Shown one piece after another: positions 11,501 to 63,775 of a DNA stretch of 64,000 nucleotides. Position 1 is the first letter of the stretch. Every line of letters begins with the position of its first letter. Made by a program: the position numbers and the translations under genes. Below the pieces are notes generated by a model. It ran no database searches and was not told the origin of the DNA. It saw only the letters and a program-made list of their open reading frames with translations. Origin of the DNA: Eriocheir sinensis (lineage: Eukaryota > Arthropoda > Malacostraca > Decapoda > Varunidae); the NCBI RefSeq assembly GCF_024679095.1, contig NC_066512.1:13230036-13294035 (forward strand). The letters are read 5' to 3'.

Positions 11501-13121
11501 GGGATGCTATGCACTACCAGGTAATGAAGCATAATTTTGTAGAATATTAAAAAACAGGGTCCCTTTCAGAGATTTAAATGCCCCGTGCTGTTACGTCATA
11601 GCACACCAGCACACCTGGTATTTCTCAGGGCTTGTATGCACGTAAAATTCACATTAAAAATAGTCTTTTTACCTCTAAACTTTGTCATCCGTCATCCCTC
11701 TATCCACTTGTGACAGTTGGCGAATGTGAAATGCGAGCTCTGCTGCTCAGTTTTCACCCAGACTTTGACCGGGGAGGACGTTGAATTTTTTTGCTGCGCT
11801 ACTACCCCAAAACGTCTTTACAATGACGTACAAGCGCAAAGCAACCATGAGCAGATTTATGAACATGAAGAAGGCTTCTGGAACAAAATGGAGACCCAGG
11901 AAACATGCAAGAAAGCAATGCAAGAAGAAAGAGTCACAACTCTGTCTTCACACCAACCTCACCATCACCACCACCACCTCTGAGTGATAATACTTTTTAT
12001 TATAAAGGGGGACTAGATGGCTTATCCTTCTCCAGTAAGTGAACAAGGTATAAACAATCATATGTGAAGATTTTATGCCAATCAAATTAATACAAATGGC
12101 AAGACACATGAAATGGAAAAAAAAATTCTTTAGGAGCCAAAATCTTGAAAATTTGTTATTCACACTTCAAAAAATTTCACAAAATCAACAAAACGTCTGA
12201 CAGTCTTTTATAAGGTTTCAATATAAACTACAACTAAATGGCAATTTTTCTCATTTTGTACATTTTTAAAAATCTAAAAATGGGAGAAAAAGTGGAGAAA
12301 ATTATTAGTGAAAAAAAAAATCTAATTTTTTTCCGATGCCAAAACAAAAAATCAAAAACTTACAAAATGAGGAATGTAGATATATACACAAAGTTTCTAT
12401 GGTATTTTTTTCAAAACAATTAACTAAAAGGTAAAGTCTGTGAAACAAAAAGAAGATTTTATGCTTTGTTTGAGTCTCCCATACACATTCACCCAAATTT
12501 CACAAAATTCACAGAATGTCATACATTTACACCAACAAATAACATACTAAAATTTCAAAGCCATAGGACATACTGTGTGCCCAGGAGGGACCCCCCTTGG
12601 CACCCTCCTTAAAAGGCATATCTTAGTTTATACTTGTGAAAGGATACTTATGAGTGAATGCATTACAATATAAATATAATTAATTGTCATCACTTAAGTT
12701 CCTCAACATAATGAATGTCTAGGCACATATAATGAAAGCACAGTAATCTACACCTAAGGACTTCACTGAGTATCAGCATAAGAAGCTTAGTACCTCCTTA
12801 GACAAAACCAAGTCTCGATGAGGTAGATGATTAATCAACTTTTCGTTTATAAAATTGGTTACAATGAATTACAAGGGGTATATATACTGCAGTTTTTTCA
12901 TTAAAATATTTTGACAATGTAAATAATCAATGTATCTAACCAATTCCTAAAGAGAACAGGCATATGAAGCATTATGCTTTTTTATCCATTATACCAAATC
13001 AATTTAGAGTGGTACTTCCACAAAACAATATAAGGATGGTACATGATGAACAATGTTAACAGAAAAAAAGGAGCCTGTGAACTTGTATACAGGGTTTCTG
13101 TGAGCTACTGTCACTGTGTCC
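8536..13121. other. Intergenic region between Anp32 promoter and Snf8 stop; no convincing gene
   Basis: Mostly AT-rich with short frames. A GC/CpG-rich patch at about 9190-9270 carries a perfect TGACGTCA at 9262-9269 and could be an enhancer or an upstream part of the Anp32 promoter. A plus-strand frame at 11717-11983 (88 residues, Cys-rich start, six-His tract near the end) and an overlapping basic frame at 11781-11987 show no recognisable family. The right end is presumably Snf8 3'UTR. A possible minus-strand AATAAA sits at about 11996-12001, 1.1 kb past the stop. Confidence 0.5.
11717..11983 (+). other. Unassigned short ORF, 88 residues
   Basis: Starts MANVKCELCCSVFTQTL, contains an acidic, Glu/Gln-rich middle and ends in a His run encoded by a CAC/CAT repeat. 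It overlaps a second, Lys/Arg-rich frame beginning at 11781. There is no clear promoter, splice partner or family, and it is more likely chance than gene. Confidence 0.15.
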
Positions 13122-53409
<40,288 letters not shown>

Positions 53410-53617
53410 TGTTGACCTGAAATTTAAAGATTTTAAATATAACACATGGAGTAGGTATAACAATAGTAACTGGTCTACTATAAAATGCATTTCACTAACA
53501 GCCATTTTGTTTTTACCAATAGAACTGTTCAGGGTTGTTTGATTTAAATTTAGTTGATTTAAATCACTGATTTGAATCAAGATTTTTTTTTTTTTAATTA
53601 TTTATTTAAATCTATTT

Positions 53618-53678
<61 letters not shown>

Positions 53679-53860
53679 ATATATATATATATTTTTTTTT
53701 AAGGTCATTGTTTAAATCTTGATCTGATTGCAGGGCAACAACACAGAAAAGAAAGATAAACAAAGAAAACACTCTTAACTTTGATATCAATGATTTCCTG
53801 ATCACCAACTTCACAAATTTTCCTGAGCTGGTCAGTTCATTATATATAGCCTACCTATCT
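53410..53860. other. Upstream of Snf8 start: AT-rich, (TA)n, possible hAT terminus
   Basis: Contains GATTTAAAT repeats from 53541, poly(T) and (TA)n 53624-53690. The CAGGGTTGTTTGATTTAAAT at about 53529 resembles a hAT end, and CAACAACTCCGG at 61180-61193 after TTTAAAT repeats might be its partner, but no target duplication joins them. No promoter signature for Snf8 was seen here. Confidence 0.35.
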
Positions 53861-54052
53861 TCAATCAGCTATATATGGTCTGTCTAGTGGCCTGGAGCAG
53901 AACAAGACATTGACTGCCTTTCTGATGACATCTTGCTGAGGAAGAGGAAGATGTTCTTTTGTGTTACCAATTTCCATGTTACCAATTTCATGAGCCAAAA
54001 CATTTAGAATGTGTGCAGTGCAACCATGGATTAGCAACTTCAGTTCATGCAA
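53861..54052 (-). pseudogene. hAT transposase fragment
   Basis: A minus-strand frame of 63 residues contains LLIHGCTAHILNVLAHEIGN, the block around the CxxH-like motif of hAT (ZBED-type) transposases. It is cut on its upstream side by a SINE tail at 54046. No other transposase domain was found. Confidence 0.55.
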
Positions 54053-54190
54053 GATGGCACCACTATAAACACTCGCCTGCGCCAGAACGGGCTGGGCCGA
54101 CCATCAGGACCCACCGGGAAGAAGCCTTGGACCGACCGTCAGGATCCACCGGGAAGAAGCCTACCGGCGCAACTAAGTCTGACCTCATAT
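54046..54190 (+). mobile_element. SINE 3' half (family S3)
   Basis: GATGGCACCACTATAAACACTCGCC and following words match the 3' half of the minus-strand SINE at 61560-61885. A CCACCGGGAAGAAGCC word is duplicated within it. Confidence 0.65.
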
Positions 54191-54221
54191 AGCAAGTTTC
54201 TCACCCATTTAATTTTTTTTT

Positions 54222-54346
54222 TATGCCTCTATGGTCTAGTGGTTGGTGTGCCTAGCTATGAATCCGTGGGCTCAGATTCAAATTTCAGCCTGGGCAGTCT
54301 GCGTGCAGCTCATCCAACTGTTAATCGTTTCCTGACCCTCCTAGGC
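54222..54346 (+). mobile_element. tRNA-derived SINE (family S1), partial
   Basis: The head CTATGGTCTAGTGGTTGGTG (A box) and GGGCTCAGATTCAAATTTC (weak B box) match the S1 copies at 16680-17856, followed by the GTGCAGCTCATCC body word. The acceptor-stem pairing of a real tRNA is absent. Confidence 0.65.
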
Positions 54347-54378
54347 TAAGGTCACGACCCCCGCTCGCTCCGGCTAGA

Positions 54379-54972
54379 GTGTTAACCGTGATACAGTGAT
54401 TCAGTGTTAACCGTGATCCCTTGATTTAGTGTTAACCGTGATACAGTGTTAACCGCTATTCCGTGTTTCAGTGTTAACCGTGATTCAGTGATTCAGTGTT
54501 AACCGCTATTCCGTGTTTCAGTGTTAACCGTGATACAGTGATTCAGTGTTAACCGCTATTCCGTGTTTCAGTGTTAACCGTGATTCAGTGATTCAGTGTT
54601 AACCGCTGTTCCGTGTTTCAGTGTTAACCGTGATTCAGTGTTAACCGCTATTCCGTGTTTCAGTGTTAACCGTGATACAGTGATTCAGTGTTAACCGCTA
54701 TTCCGTGTTTCAGTGTTAACCGTGATACAGTGATTCAGTGTTGACCGCTATTCCGTGTTTCAGTGTTAACCGTGATTCAGTGATTTAGTGCTGACCGTGA
54801 TCCCTTGATTTAGTGTTAACCGCTATTCCGTGAGTCAGTGTTAATCGCGACTCTGTGATTCGGTGTTAACCGCGATACCGTGATTCAGTGTTAACCGTGA
54901 TTCCGTAATTCAGTGCTCATCGTGATTCCTCAATTTACTGTTAACCGCGATTCCGTGAATTAGTGTTCACCA
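54379..54972. repeat. GTGTTAACCG minisatellite
   Basis: More than 20 units of CAGTGTTAACCGTGATTCAGTGATT and CAGTGTTAACCGCTATTCCGTGTTT types, often alternating as a dimer, decaying towards the right end. The units are directly adjacent, so this is not a CRISPR array. Confidence 0.9.
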
Positions 54973-55605
54973 AGTGTCAATCTTTATACGCCATCGAGGA
55001 CTTTAACTGTAGTTGATATTACTTGAAGAGGTTGGACATCGCTCATCGGTAACTTCATCGTCGCTTCACTGCCTAAGCAGACATCACCGCCGCTGTGGAA
55101 CGCTAAGTGTCATAATTCTACTGCTTCCCGTACCTGTCACAGGGTAACAAAGTAAAGTATTTCAACAACAGCACATTGTTTAAACATAAACCCGAGTGAT
55201 ACATTTACACACTTATTATAGCGAGTATTTTATTTATTTTATTACTATAGTAAACGGTCAGATCACAACTCACTGTATTTTCTTGTTCATTACCAATCGT
55301 TCCTGAACCCCGCCCTATTTATTTCCAGGGTACTCCGGTACCGCCCGTTAAGTCTGAAATTTTCCGGGATTAGTGAGGTCGGCTAATCTTTTCACCGGCA
55401 CTCCTCACCAAGACAGTCAGGTGTTCACACTGTTCACACGCCCATATCCCACAGCCACCCTAATCAACACAGGTATTTCTAATTCTATTTTAATCACCTT
55501 CCCTACTCCTCCTCTCCTCCTCCTCCTAACTCCTTCCAGGTGTTCAGTTGAGCTCCTTCCTGGTATTCAGCAAGCCACTAAATATATCATAACTAAAGTT
55601 TAATC

Positions 55606-58335
55606 ATGCCCAAATATTTCACTTGCGGTAATTGTTCGCAGAAGATCCACTTTCAACTCAGCGAGTCTAAATGTAAAGCTCGATTAACGATGAGTTGAAA
55701 CGCTCAAACGTTCTGATATTCCAGCTTCCTCCACCTCAAACTCATATTCTGACGTTCTGCCTGAACCCGCCTCCATCCTTACTATTCCTTCCGCCCCATC
55801 CACCTCCCTTGCTACCTCATCTCATCACCACTCCATCTTCCGATCTCCTCTGCCTCGCCTCAACCACCCCACTCCTCTGCAACGCTGGAACCGCCGCCAC
55901 CCCTACCATTCCTTCTATCCCATCCACCTCCCTTGCTACCTCATCAACTCCCCCTCTCTCTTCCTCCAACACCCTTGACTCCTCCCTATCCTCATCACCA
56001 CTCCATCTTCCCTTCCACCTTCAACACGATCTCCTCTGCCACCCTTACCATTCATTCTACTCCATCCACCTCCCTTCCACCCCCATCCACAGTACCACCC
56101 CCCCCCTCTCTCCTCTCCCTCTCCCCTCAACACCCTTGACTCCTCCCTATCCTCATCACCACTCCATCCTCCACTTCCATCTCCAACACGAACTCAACCT
56201 CCGCCTCCTCCTCCACTTCTGATACCACATCTCCTCCACCCACACCTCACCCTCCACCCTTCCCCAATCACCCACTACTATCACCACCACCACTTCCAAA
56301 CCCACCTTAGCCCGCTCGCCTCCTCTGTACCCGCGCCCTTCCAGAAGAAATCACAAGACCATTCTACCAGCTGTCACTTGTACGAACCAGACGCTGTTTC
56401 CTGGTATGGGCAAACTAACTACTAGAGTCAATTTAGTTGGAGTGAGTGGCCAACGAGGCAGGTTTTGTGGTCGGAATACGGTGACGACGGCAGCGTTCTG
56501 TATCCCGGAGCCAAACTGGACGATATTGAATCAGCTGTCGATGCAGTTTCAGTAAATGCGAAGGACGACAAACCAACGACCTTCAGTCAACTCAAATTCA
56601 GGACGTCATTCGGAAATAAAAGACAAGTCCCCTCTCATCATCGTCTGAATTCTACCGAGAGTCAATACGTTCGCCGGATACAACAACAGTAAAGCGTACG
56701 GCGTCAACACTAGTCTAAAGCAGTTATGTAACGATGAAGGCGCCAGCGCCCAGATTTGTTTACTTGAACGAGGTTGGTTCGGCGCGCTAGGAAGGCTCCT
56801 GAACGATGGCTATTCAAAAACTGGAGGCGAGGGCAGGCAACCCTGCAACCTTGAAACGAAACGTAAGCGTCGATGCGGCTTGCAGAAACTGTGTACCAAC
56901 GGGCGCCTCCGACAAGCGAACTCATTCAACACGACGCGGCCAAACCAGTAGTCACATTTCCATTTTGAAAACAAATGCAGTCTATTACCCAAAAAAACGA
57001 AAAATCAGTATATTGCATAACTGAAACCAGAGATGTGGTAGCCATCACAGAGACTTTGGCAACTCTGCACATCTAGTATCTGAACTGTCATTTCGAACAA
57101 AAAAAAAAAATGCACAAGAAAAGAGGAGAGGAGGAAGCTTGACGTAAAAAGTACGCTCCCTGCCATAAAAATAAACCAAACAGGACGCAGAATTAACACT
57201 CCGTCATGTGTGAAATAACTGCGAAAAATAAGAAACTAACATGACACTGCCCTACGAAGAGCTTCACTCTAACACAAAAAAAAAAAGCAATAATAATGGG
57301 GACTTTAATTGCCCTAACATTGACTGGGTAACAGGCATAGAAATGGTGGAGGATTCGTTCCTCACAAGTTGTAACTCAACCAACAAGAGAAAACAATCTG
57401 CTGGATCTGGTATTAGTAAGCGACCCTGACCATTCGCGACTGTGAAGTTGGTGAAAAACAAAAAGCAATTCAACCTAGCCCGTGAGCTTTGGGAGTAGAA
57501 AAAACTACAGTGCCGACGAAACCCAGGCGAGTAATGGTGCCGTAGATCACCCTATTCGGAGTAGTAAACGCAACTACGAAAACAAATGAAAGTAAAATCC
57601 AATATTGGTCCCCTGACAGACGCCTGACCCCCTGACCGCCGAGGGGCCCCGAAAATTGAAATTGACTCAATAGACGAAAAGAAGAAGAAATTTGATAATA
57701 TCGACACACGAACAAGTCAACGACCCTGACGGTTTGTCCCCGCCGGTTTATTAAAAGAGCTAAAACACAAAACTTCAGCCACTCACTACAAACTAGTTAG
57801 TTTCTAGAAGACATAATGTAATCTCCGACACCCAGCATGGCTTCAGAAACAAAGCCTGCCCCTAACGAATTTATTTATCTTCTTTTTCCAATATAGATAA
57901 GAGATGCCATCCCCACACATCCCCAGTATACCTATATCTCAGAAAGCCTTCGAGTCGTACCGCACGAGACTCCGAGAGACTTGGCACTGACCGGGCATTG
58001 GAGCAATCTCCACGCGTGGTGGATATTTGTGGCTCCGACAGAAAAAAAAAAGGTACACTCAAACGGACAGCCTTCCGATCACTCGTATGCAGTACACAGT
58101 TCTGGTCTCTAATTACAGAAAGGACATTGATTAACCTTAGGGCTCACAACCAGATGAACGACTCAGCGACTCAAACTCTTTTACATTAGAGAAAAAACGC
58201 CTACGAGGAGATATGTCACTGACAAATCTTCCTTTCAGAAAGTAGTATGCGAATACTATATCAACTCTCAAAATAGAATCGACCGTACTTTCGCTGCGTG
58301 GGGAGTAAACTGAATATTATCTGCTCCCAGGCCCC
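55606..58335 (+). mobile_element. Decayed near-full-length LINE (CR1-like), ORF1 and ORF2 traces
   Basis: 55606 starts a short ORF1-like piece, MPKYFTCGNCSQKIHF, followed by a Pro/Ser-rich CT-biased stretch (to about 56340). Then broken frames give endonuclease-like traces (GDFNCPNIDWVTG near 57299-57337) and RT traces (TQHGFRNKAC near 57833-57861). Many stops and frameshifts. The upstream minisatellite may be its 5' region. The catalytic RT motifs are lost. Confidence 0.6.
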
Positions 58336-58425
58336 AGGCTGTCGAGCAGATTAAAGGCTTTCTGTTGCCTGCGTTTCCATGTTTTTTTTTTCCATGTTTT
58401 TTTTTTTTTTTTTCCTATCCAGGCT

Positions 58426-59780
58426 GGGGCTGGATTCTTCATACCATTTACCAGACCTCTGTCTGGTAAGTTTCGCGGTATCTCCGCCCACCCGGTAAAT
58501 CTGCAGTCATCAACCACTTACTGGACCCTTGGTAAGGCCAAAAGTTACCGCGGCAACGAGCACCTGTGAGTGAGTTACTGCAGGCGTGGTAAGTGGGTAA
58601 ACACTGCCATGGCTCATGTTCGGAGGCGATTTTGAGCCTATGTATATTTTTACTTCGTGACGTGCCCTACACCATCAGAAGCAGAAAAGCATGCAGATTT
58701 AGGATCTGGGTTTATAAAAGCGATGTGACAAAAACCAGCTGAGTATGGAGTTGAAGAGAAATAAATGCAAGAAAATGTGTACTCCCTATTCATTTAACTC
58801 TGATTTTCGTATGTGTATTTACACATTATTATTACAATCTTATGCTTGTGTGATGCAGAATTTTCTCAGGAAGATGATGGTGGTCTCCATTTTTCTCAAA
58901 AATGAATGTCAGGAAATGGGGTGGGAGTGAGGTGTGTGAAGTCGTCGGTTTGGGATGAACTGGACACACCCGTGCACGGCCTCAGGCGGCTTCACTTGCA
59001 GGCTGCAGTCTATAGTATGTAGGTCTGTGGAACCGTCCACCCACATGACTTTTCCCTGCTTGTTAAAACACTTCAGAGGGAATAATGTTCTCATCTGTGA
59101 CAGTCACCTCCCGTCTCAAATCTCCAATATTCTTGCTGTGGAGTTTAACATCGTAGAATTTTGCTCTGACCTCCTCCACACTACTCACGAAGCCACTCAC
59201 GCCATTCACCTCAGCAGCCACAGCTTCCCACGCCCACACCCATTGCTTGGCTGCACCAGTGAGGCATGATGACAATGGCCCCCTAGCCAATTTTGGTTGC
59301 GAGGGGCGAGTATGGGCAAACATTAGAATAATACCCAATCTTGTGATAGCGAGGCACGCTGTTGGCGTTAGCGACGGAAAACTATGAAGTAACATACACA
59401 AATGTTCAGAATATAGGCTACACAACGAGTATATTTTTATTTCAAGGATAAATATACAAATAACGTACATTCATTCGTAAAAAACGCATCTAAATGAGGG
59501 ATTACAAAGCTATTTGTTTTAAGGCAGTATTTATGCCCGTACAATACACATGTCTTGATTTTGAAGTCTGTGTACTAGTAAACAAACGACATGTGAAAGC
59601 TGAAATACAGCATCAAAGGGCTATCCAGCCCAACCAATCGTTGCAACGGTGCGAGTTACCAGAGCGTTACCATACCGTTGATGAATCCCGTGTTTCAAAG
59701 ATGCTGCAGCTCTGGTAGCGCTCCGGTAAATGTGAGAGATACAGGAGGTGTGGCTGGTAAGATTGATGAATCCGGGCCCT
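58426..59780 (-). mobile_element. PIF/Harbinger-like element with Myb/SANT-like gene
   Basis: The ends GGGGCTGGATTCTTCATACC and, inverted, GGGCCCGGATTCATCAATC correspond, both followed inward by TTACCAG. A minus-strand frame (59063-59470) contains KQWVWAWEAVAAEVNGVSGF and SVEEVRAKFYDVKLHSK, the Myb/SANT-like DNA-binding domain that accompanies Harbinger transposases (NAIF1-like). The start of that domain is degraded, and no DDE transposase remains. Confidence 0.68.
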
Positions 59781-59817
59781 GGTCGATAAATGGGTACCTA
59801 GGGAAACCTAGGGAAAC

Positions 59818-60405
59818 ATTTTGGCGCGCACGGCGATCCCGGATACGGCGCGGGGCGCTGTTTTGGCCCGGCCATAGTGAGTTTCTTTATGTGCACCATT
59901 TAATTCTGCATGTTTTCATATATAATACATAATGATTATGTTGAGTTTATGGCTGAAAACTTGTTATATTCAATAGTGACATTTGAAATTCGGCGCGCGC
60001 AGCAATCCCAGATACGGCGCGGGGTGTTGTTTTGGCCCGGCCGTAGTGAGTTTCTTTATGTGCACCACTTAATTCTGCATGTTTTCATATATAATATGAT
60101 ATATATAATATACATGATGATTATGTTGAGTTTATGGCTGAAAATTTGTTATATTCAATAGCGACATTTGAAATTCGGCGCGTACAGCGATCTCGGATAC
60201 AGCGCAGAGCACTGTTTTGGCCCGGCCGTAGTGAGTTTCTTTATGTGCACCATTTAATTCTGCATGTTTTCATATATAATACATGATGATTATGTTGAGT
60301 TTATGACTGAAAACTTGTTATATTCAATAGCGACATTAGAAGTTCGGCGCGTGCGGCGATCTCGGATACGGCGCGGAGCACTGTTTAGGCCCGGCCGTGG
60401 TGAAG
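59818..60405. repeat. Satellite-like tandem repeat, unit 168-184 bp, 3.4 copies
   Basis: Units begin at 59822, 59993, 60177 and 60345 with GGCGCG..C.GCGATC.CGGATAC, then GGCCCGGCC, GTGAGTTTCTTTATGTGCACC and an AT-rich half ending ATTCAATAG.GACAT. The fourth stops after the GC-rich half. Two overlapping 83-84 residue frames share a repeated peptide because of it. Confidence 0.9.
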
Positions 60406-61555
60406 GGGTTAAAAAGAACCTGAAAATTATATAAGGCAAGGGAAAGAAGGGAAGATGGTGCGTTTTCTGATGACATTTTGCACCTTTTTGACCCCTAAGC
60501 GGCGTTGTCCGACTCTATTTCATTGCTATGACTTTAATCCCAGAGCAGAGCTGTTTTTTCGTATGTTGGTGTATTTCTTGCATCATCTGTTAACATAATC
60601 ATCATGTGTGGGCGAGGAAATATATATTTTTGGAATATTAAAGTTGACATCAAGCTAAAACAAGGAGAAAATTAGAGTTGGCTCAGAGCTCAAACTTGCA
60701 AACTATAAACATAACTCTTGCCACGGAGAAATCATCTGCCGCTGGATGGGGGGCATATACAAAGGATTAAGCACAGGTGATCTGTAGTCATCCTCTAGGA
60801 ACAAATCGTTGAATTCCTCCATCTTCCTACTTCCGACACTGTGCACTCTTGAGTACTTGGGTCTGAAGAGCGATGTACATATACACGAGTTATTCCCGGG
60901 CAGTGGCGCCTATCGTCTGGCAGCGGGGCTGTAATTCGTGTTCAGTAAAATGCTGTATTGTATGCGATCGTTTGATTTGACGGTGATGACACTACTGAAA
61001 ACGCCTTTAGTTATGATGCGAGAATACTCCAACATGTGTTTTAAACTAATGTAGAGAATACTATAGAGGTTTATATTAATTTAATTATATTCATTGATAA
61101 AAAAAAAAAAAAAAAAACTGATTTAAATAAAAAAATCTGATTTAAATTAAAAAAAAATCTTTTTTTTTTCAATAAAAAAATCAACAACTCCGGAAATATC
61201 AAACATTAATGTTTTACTTAATTTTCTTTCAGATTATACATACATATAGCACAGAGTATAAGCTTATTTCATATCACTCTATAATCCCTACATACCTTAG
61301 AAATTATATAGGCTACTGAGATAAGTAAAGTTTAGACAAGTTAGACAATTCTTGAATGGTGCAATGATCAAATGCTAACAAGATTTAACAGTACAAAACC
61401 TACCGTATATAAAACACATGGTTGTGGGAACAGCTATAAAGACCAAGGAAATTGTGGGGGCAATAGCAGACATTGCACTGATGATGTCTAGCTGAACTGA
61501 AGCAATTCTGTATTTTCAGGGACATTCAAATTTAGTAAATAAATTCTTTTTGTTG
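60406..61555. other. No gene seen
   Basis: AT-rich sequence with poly(A) and GATTTAAAT runs at 61100-61170 that may be the degraded end of a hAT element. Confidence 0.5.
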
Positions 61556-61559
61556 TTGT

Positions 61560-61885
61560 TTTCTTGTTTCTGCCTATGGCGCCAGTAGGCTTTCTTGGTG
61601 GAGGCTGATAGTTGGCCCCAGCCTGTCATGGCACAGGCAAGTGTTTAAAGTGGTGCCATCTTTCTTGGCTCATGCTGCCCCCCAGAGCTCAACTTTGATC
61701 CTCTCTTTAGAGAAAGAATCTAGAGTCCAAGTTGATAAGTGGTCTTCAGGACAGCATGTGGGTAGTCTTAGGCCACTCGGCCATGACTGAAAAATCCCAG
61801 CTTGCGGTGGCAGGCAGGACACAAATCTGTGCCCTTCTGAACGAAGCGCCCACAGGCTAACCACTCAGCCACTGCCTCCACAAAT
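61560..61885 (-). mobile_element. tRNA-derived SINE (family S3), near full length
   Basis: On the minus strand it starts near 61885 with GCAGTGGCTGAGTGGTTAGC (A box), a weak B box further on, a unique body, and ends with AAAGCCTACTGGCGCC and a (AAC)n-like tail at 61548-61575. The 3' half recurs at 54046-54190. Confidence 0.7.
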
Positions 61886-61989
61886 GGTAATGGTGGCTGT
61901 TTGCTTGACAACACACGAAAAGTTAACGAGGAGAAGAAACAAAAGTTGAAAATAATCAACACAAAATAAGGAAAATCAGCAAAACCTGA

Positions 61990-62636
61990 GGTGAATATTG
62001 CACCTTCATATTATGGATCAGCCCAGTACTTGAAAACAAAGGTGAAAAGTCTTTAAGGGGCGTGCAGTGATTTTACACAATTACCTCTTTTTCCTTGTAC
62101 TGCAGATTATGATGAAACTTTCATTTCTAGTAAATTTCTAATGAAGTGTTTCTCATTGATTTGCCTTCCTTTTTTACATTAATTCCTAGTTATAGGTAGC
62201 GAGGTATTCAGAAAAACGATTTACAATAGGAAAAGTTACCTGAGTAAATAAAAACATGAAAACTTATCCGGAAGGAAGTTTCATCAGTAAAACTCCAGTT
62301 TTCACCCAACTTCATTCGAAGTTCCCAGGTCTCACCAGTCACTATCATAGCCCACTGCCAATACGCATGACGAAACAGGTTAAATTAACCCATAAAGCGT
62401 CGGCAAATAATAATAGGTTTATTCACCAAGAAGCAAAATACAAAGGATCGTGAAAGATTTCATGTTTCTGATAAGATCTTGGCATACAGTGAATCAATTT
62501 TAGAGTTACCATTTGCATACTCAGATTTTGTTGATACAGTTAAGAAGAAAAGAAATAAGTTTCTTTAAAAAAATATAATTGAAGAATAAAAGAGTAAAAA
62601 GTAAAAAGTTAAAATTAAAAAAAAAAAGTCTACCAA

Positions 62637-62672
<36 letters not shown>

Positions 62673-63045
62673 CACCTTGTGATTTCGCCAGAGCCGGCCA
62701 CATCTTGGACTCTTTTTCTTAGCAAAACCAGTCTTAAATGATGCGAAAGGAATGGAAATGACAGTCATTGCACCCAGAACTGACTGAAGTGGTATTACAT
62801 GCACAAGATATTCCGCACTAAAGTTAGTGGCTTAGCGATACCTTATGAATATAGTTTTTTCACTTCCTCTTTTTCTCACACTTCGAACAATGAGTTGGGA
62901 ACATGCATAGCATCGTTACTGTGTTGAGAGAAAAACAACATGTCATATTTTAGCTTCAAGAAATTATACAGTCACGAAAAAAGCCCTTTCCCATATGATT
63001 GGTTTTGCGTAATTGTTTTTTTCCTTTTCTGCAGCTGTCTGGGTG
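61990..63045. other. AT-rich stretch, no gene seen
   Basis: Contains an (A)n run of about 30 at 62641-62670. Short frames here show no family motif. Confidence 0.55.
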
Positions 63046-63051
63046 GAGAAT

Positions 63052-63480
63052 GTGTGTGTGTGTGTGTATTTACCTATATGTAGTCTACAGGGCCCGAGCT
63101 AAGCTCTAATAGTCCCGTCTCCATATCTACATTCATCCAGCCTTTCCTTCATTTGATGGACACTGCTCGCCTCCACCACCTCTTCCCGCAAGCTGTTCCA
63201 TGTGTTAACATTTCTATGTGGAAAACTATACTTCTTCAAGTCACTCAAACAGGTTCCTTTATTTAGTTTCTTTCCATGTCCTCTCAGCCCCTAAGTTCTC
63301 ACAGTAGAGAGATCATCTCTATCCACCTCATCAAACTTATTTGCCAACTTATACATACAGTGTGATCAGATCTCCTCTCTCCCTTCTTTGTTCCAGTGTC
63401 ATCAAGTCCATCTCCTTCAATCTGTCTTCACAGTTTCACACGTCATATTCGAGAGTTCTGGGACCATTTTATTTGCAATT
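63052..63480 (-). mobile_element. LINE 3' fragment, relative of 13660-14998
   Basis: Read on the minus strand, it carries the same 3' coding and terminal sequence (TGGAACAGCTTGCGGGAAGAGG, CTTAGCTCGGGCCC, TGTAGACTACATATAGGTAA) and runs into (CA)n at its 3' end. Confidence 0.8.
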
Positions 63481-63484
63481 CTGT

Positions 63485-63775
63485 ACTCTTGTGTGTGTGT
63501 GTGTGTGTGTGTGTATTTACCTAGTTGTAGTTTTACAGGGCCCGGGCTTACGATCGTGTGGTCCCGTCTCCATATCTGTATTTGTCCAACTTTTCCTTAA
63601 AGTTATGCACACTTTTCGCCGATACTACATCCTCACTTAGTCTGTTCCAAACCTCTATATTTCTTTGCGGGAAGCTTTATTTCTTTATGTCTCTCAAGCA
63701 TTTTCCCTTCCTCAATTTTTTAGTCCTCTTGTGTTCCTGGTGTTTATTCCTTCTCTTAGCAGTAACTCTTCATTA
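63485..63775 (-). mobile_element. Second CR1-like LINE 3' end
   Basis: The minus strand encodes NIEVWNRLSEDVVSAKSVHN then FKEKLDKYRYGDG, the last residues of a related LINE, ending in GGGCCC...CTACAACTAGGTAAATACAC and (CA)n. Confidence 0.75.

Noticed and set aside
54379..54972. CRISPR-like direct repeats
   Set aside because: Units are contiguous without unique spacers and the genome is eukaryotic; this is a minisatellite.
55695..56222. 175-residue Pro/Ser/Leu frame as a gene
   Set aside because: CT-biased low-complexity sequence inside a decayed LINE, with an overlapping similar frame; no conserved domain.
53529..61193. One giant hAT element bounded by GATTTAAAT-rich ends
   Set aside because: The two ends resemble each other only loosely and lack an 8-bp duplication; kept as separate weak observations.
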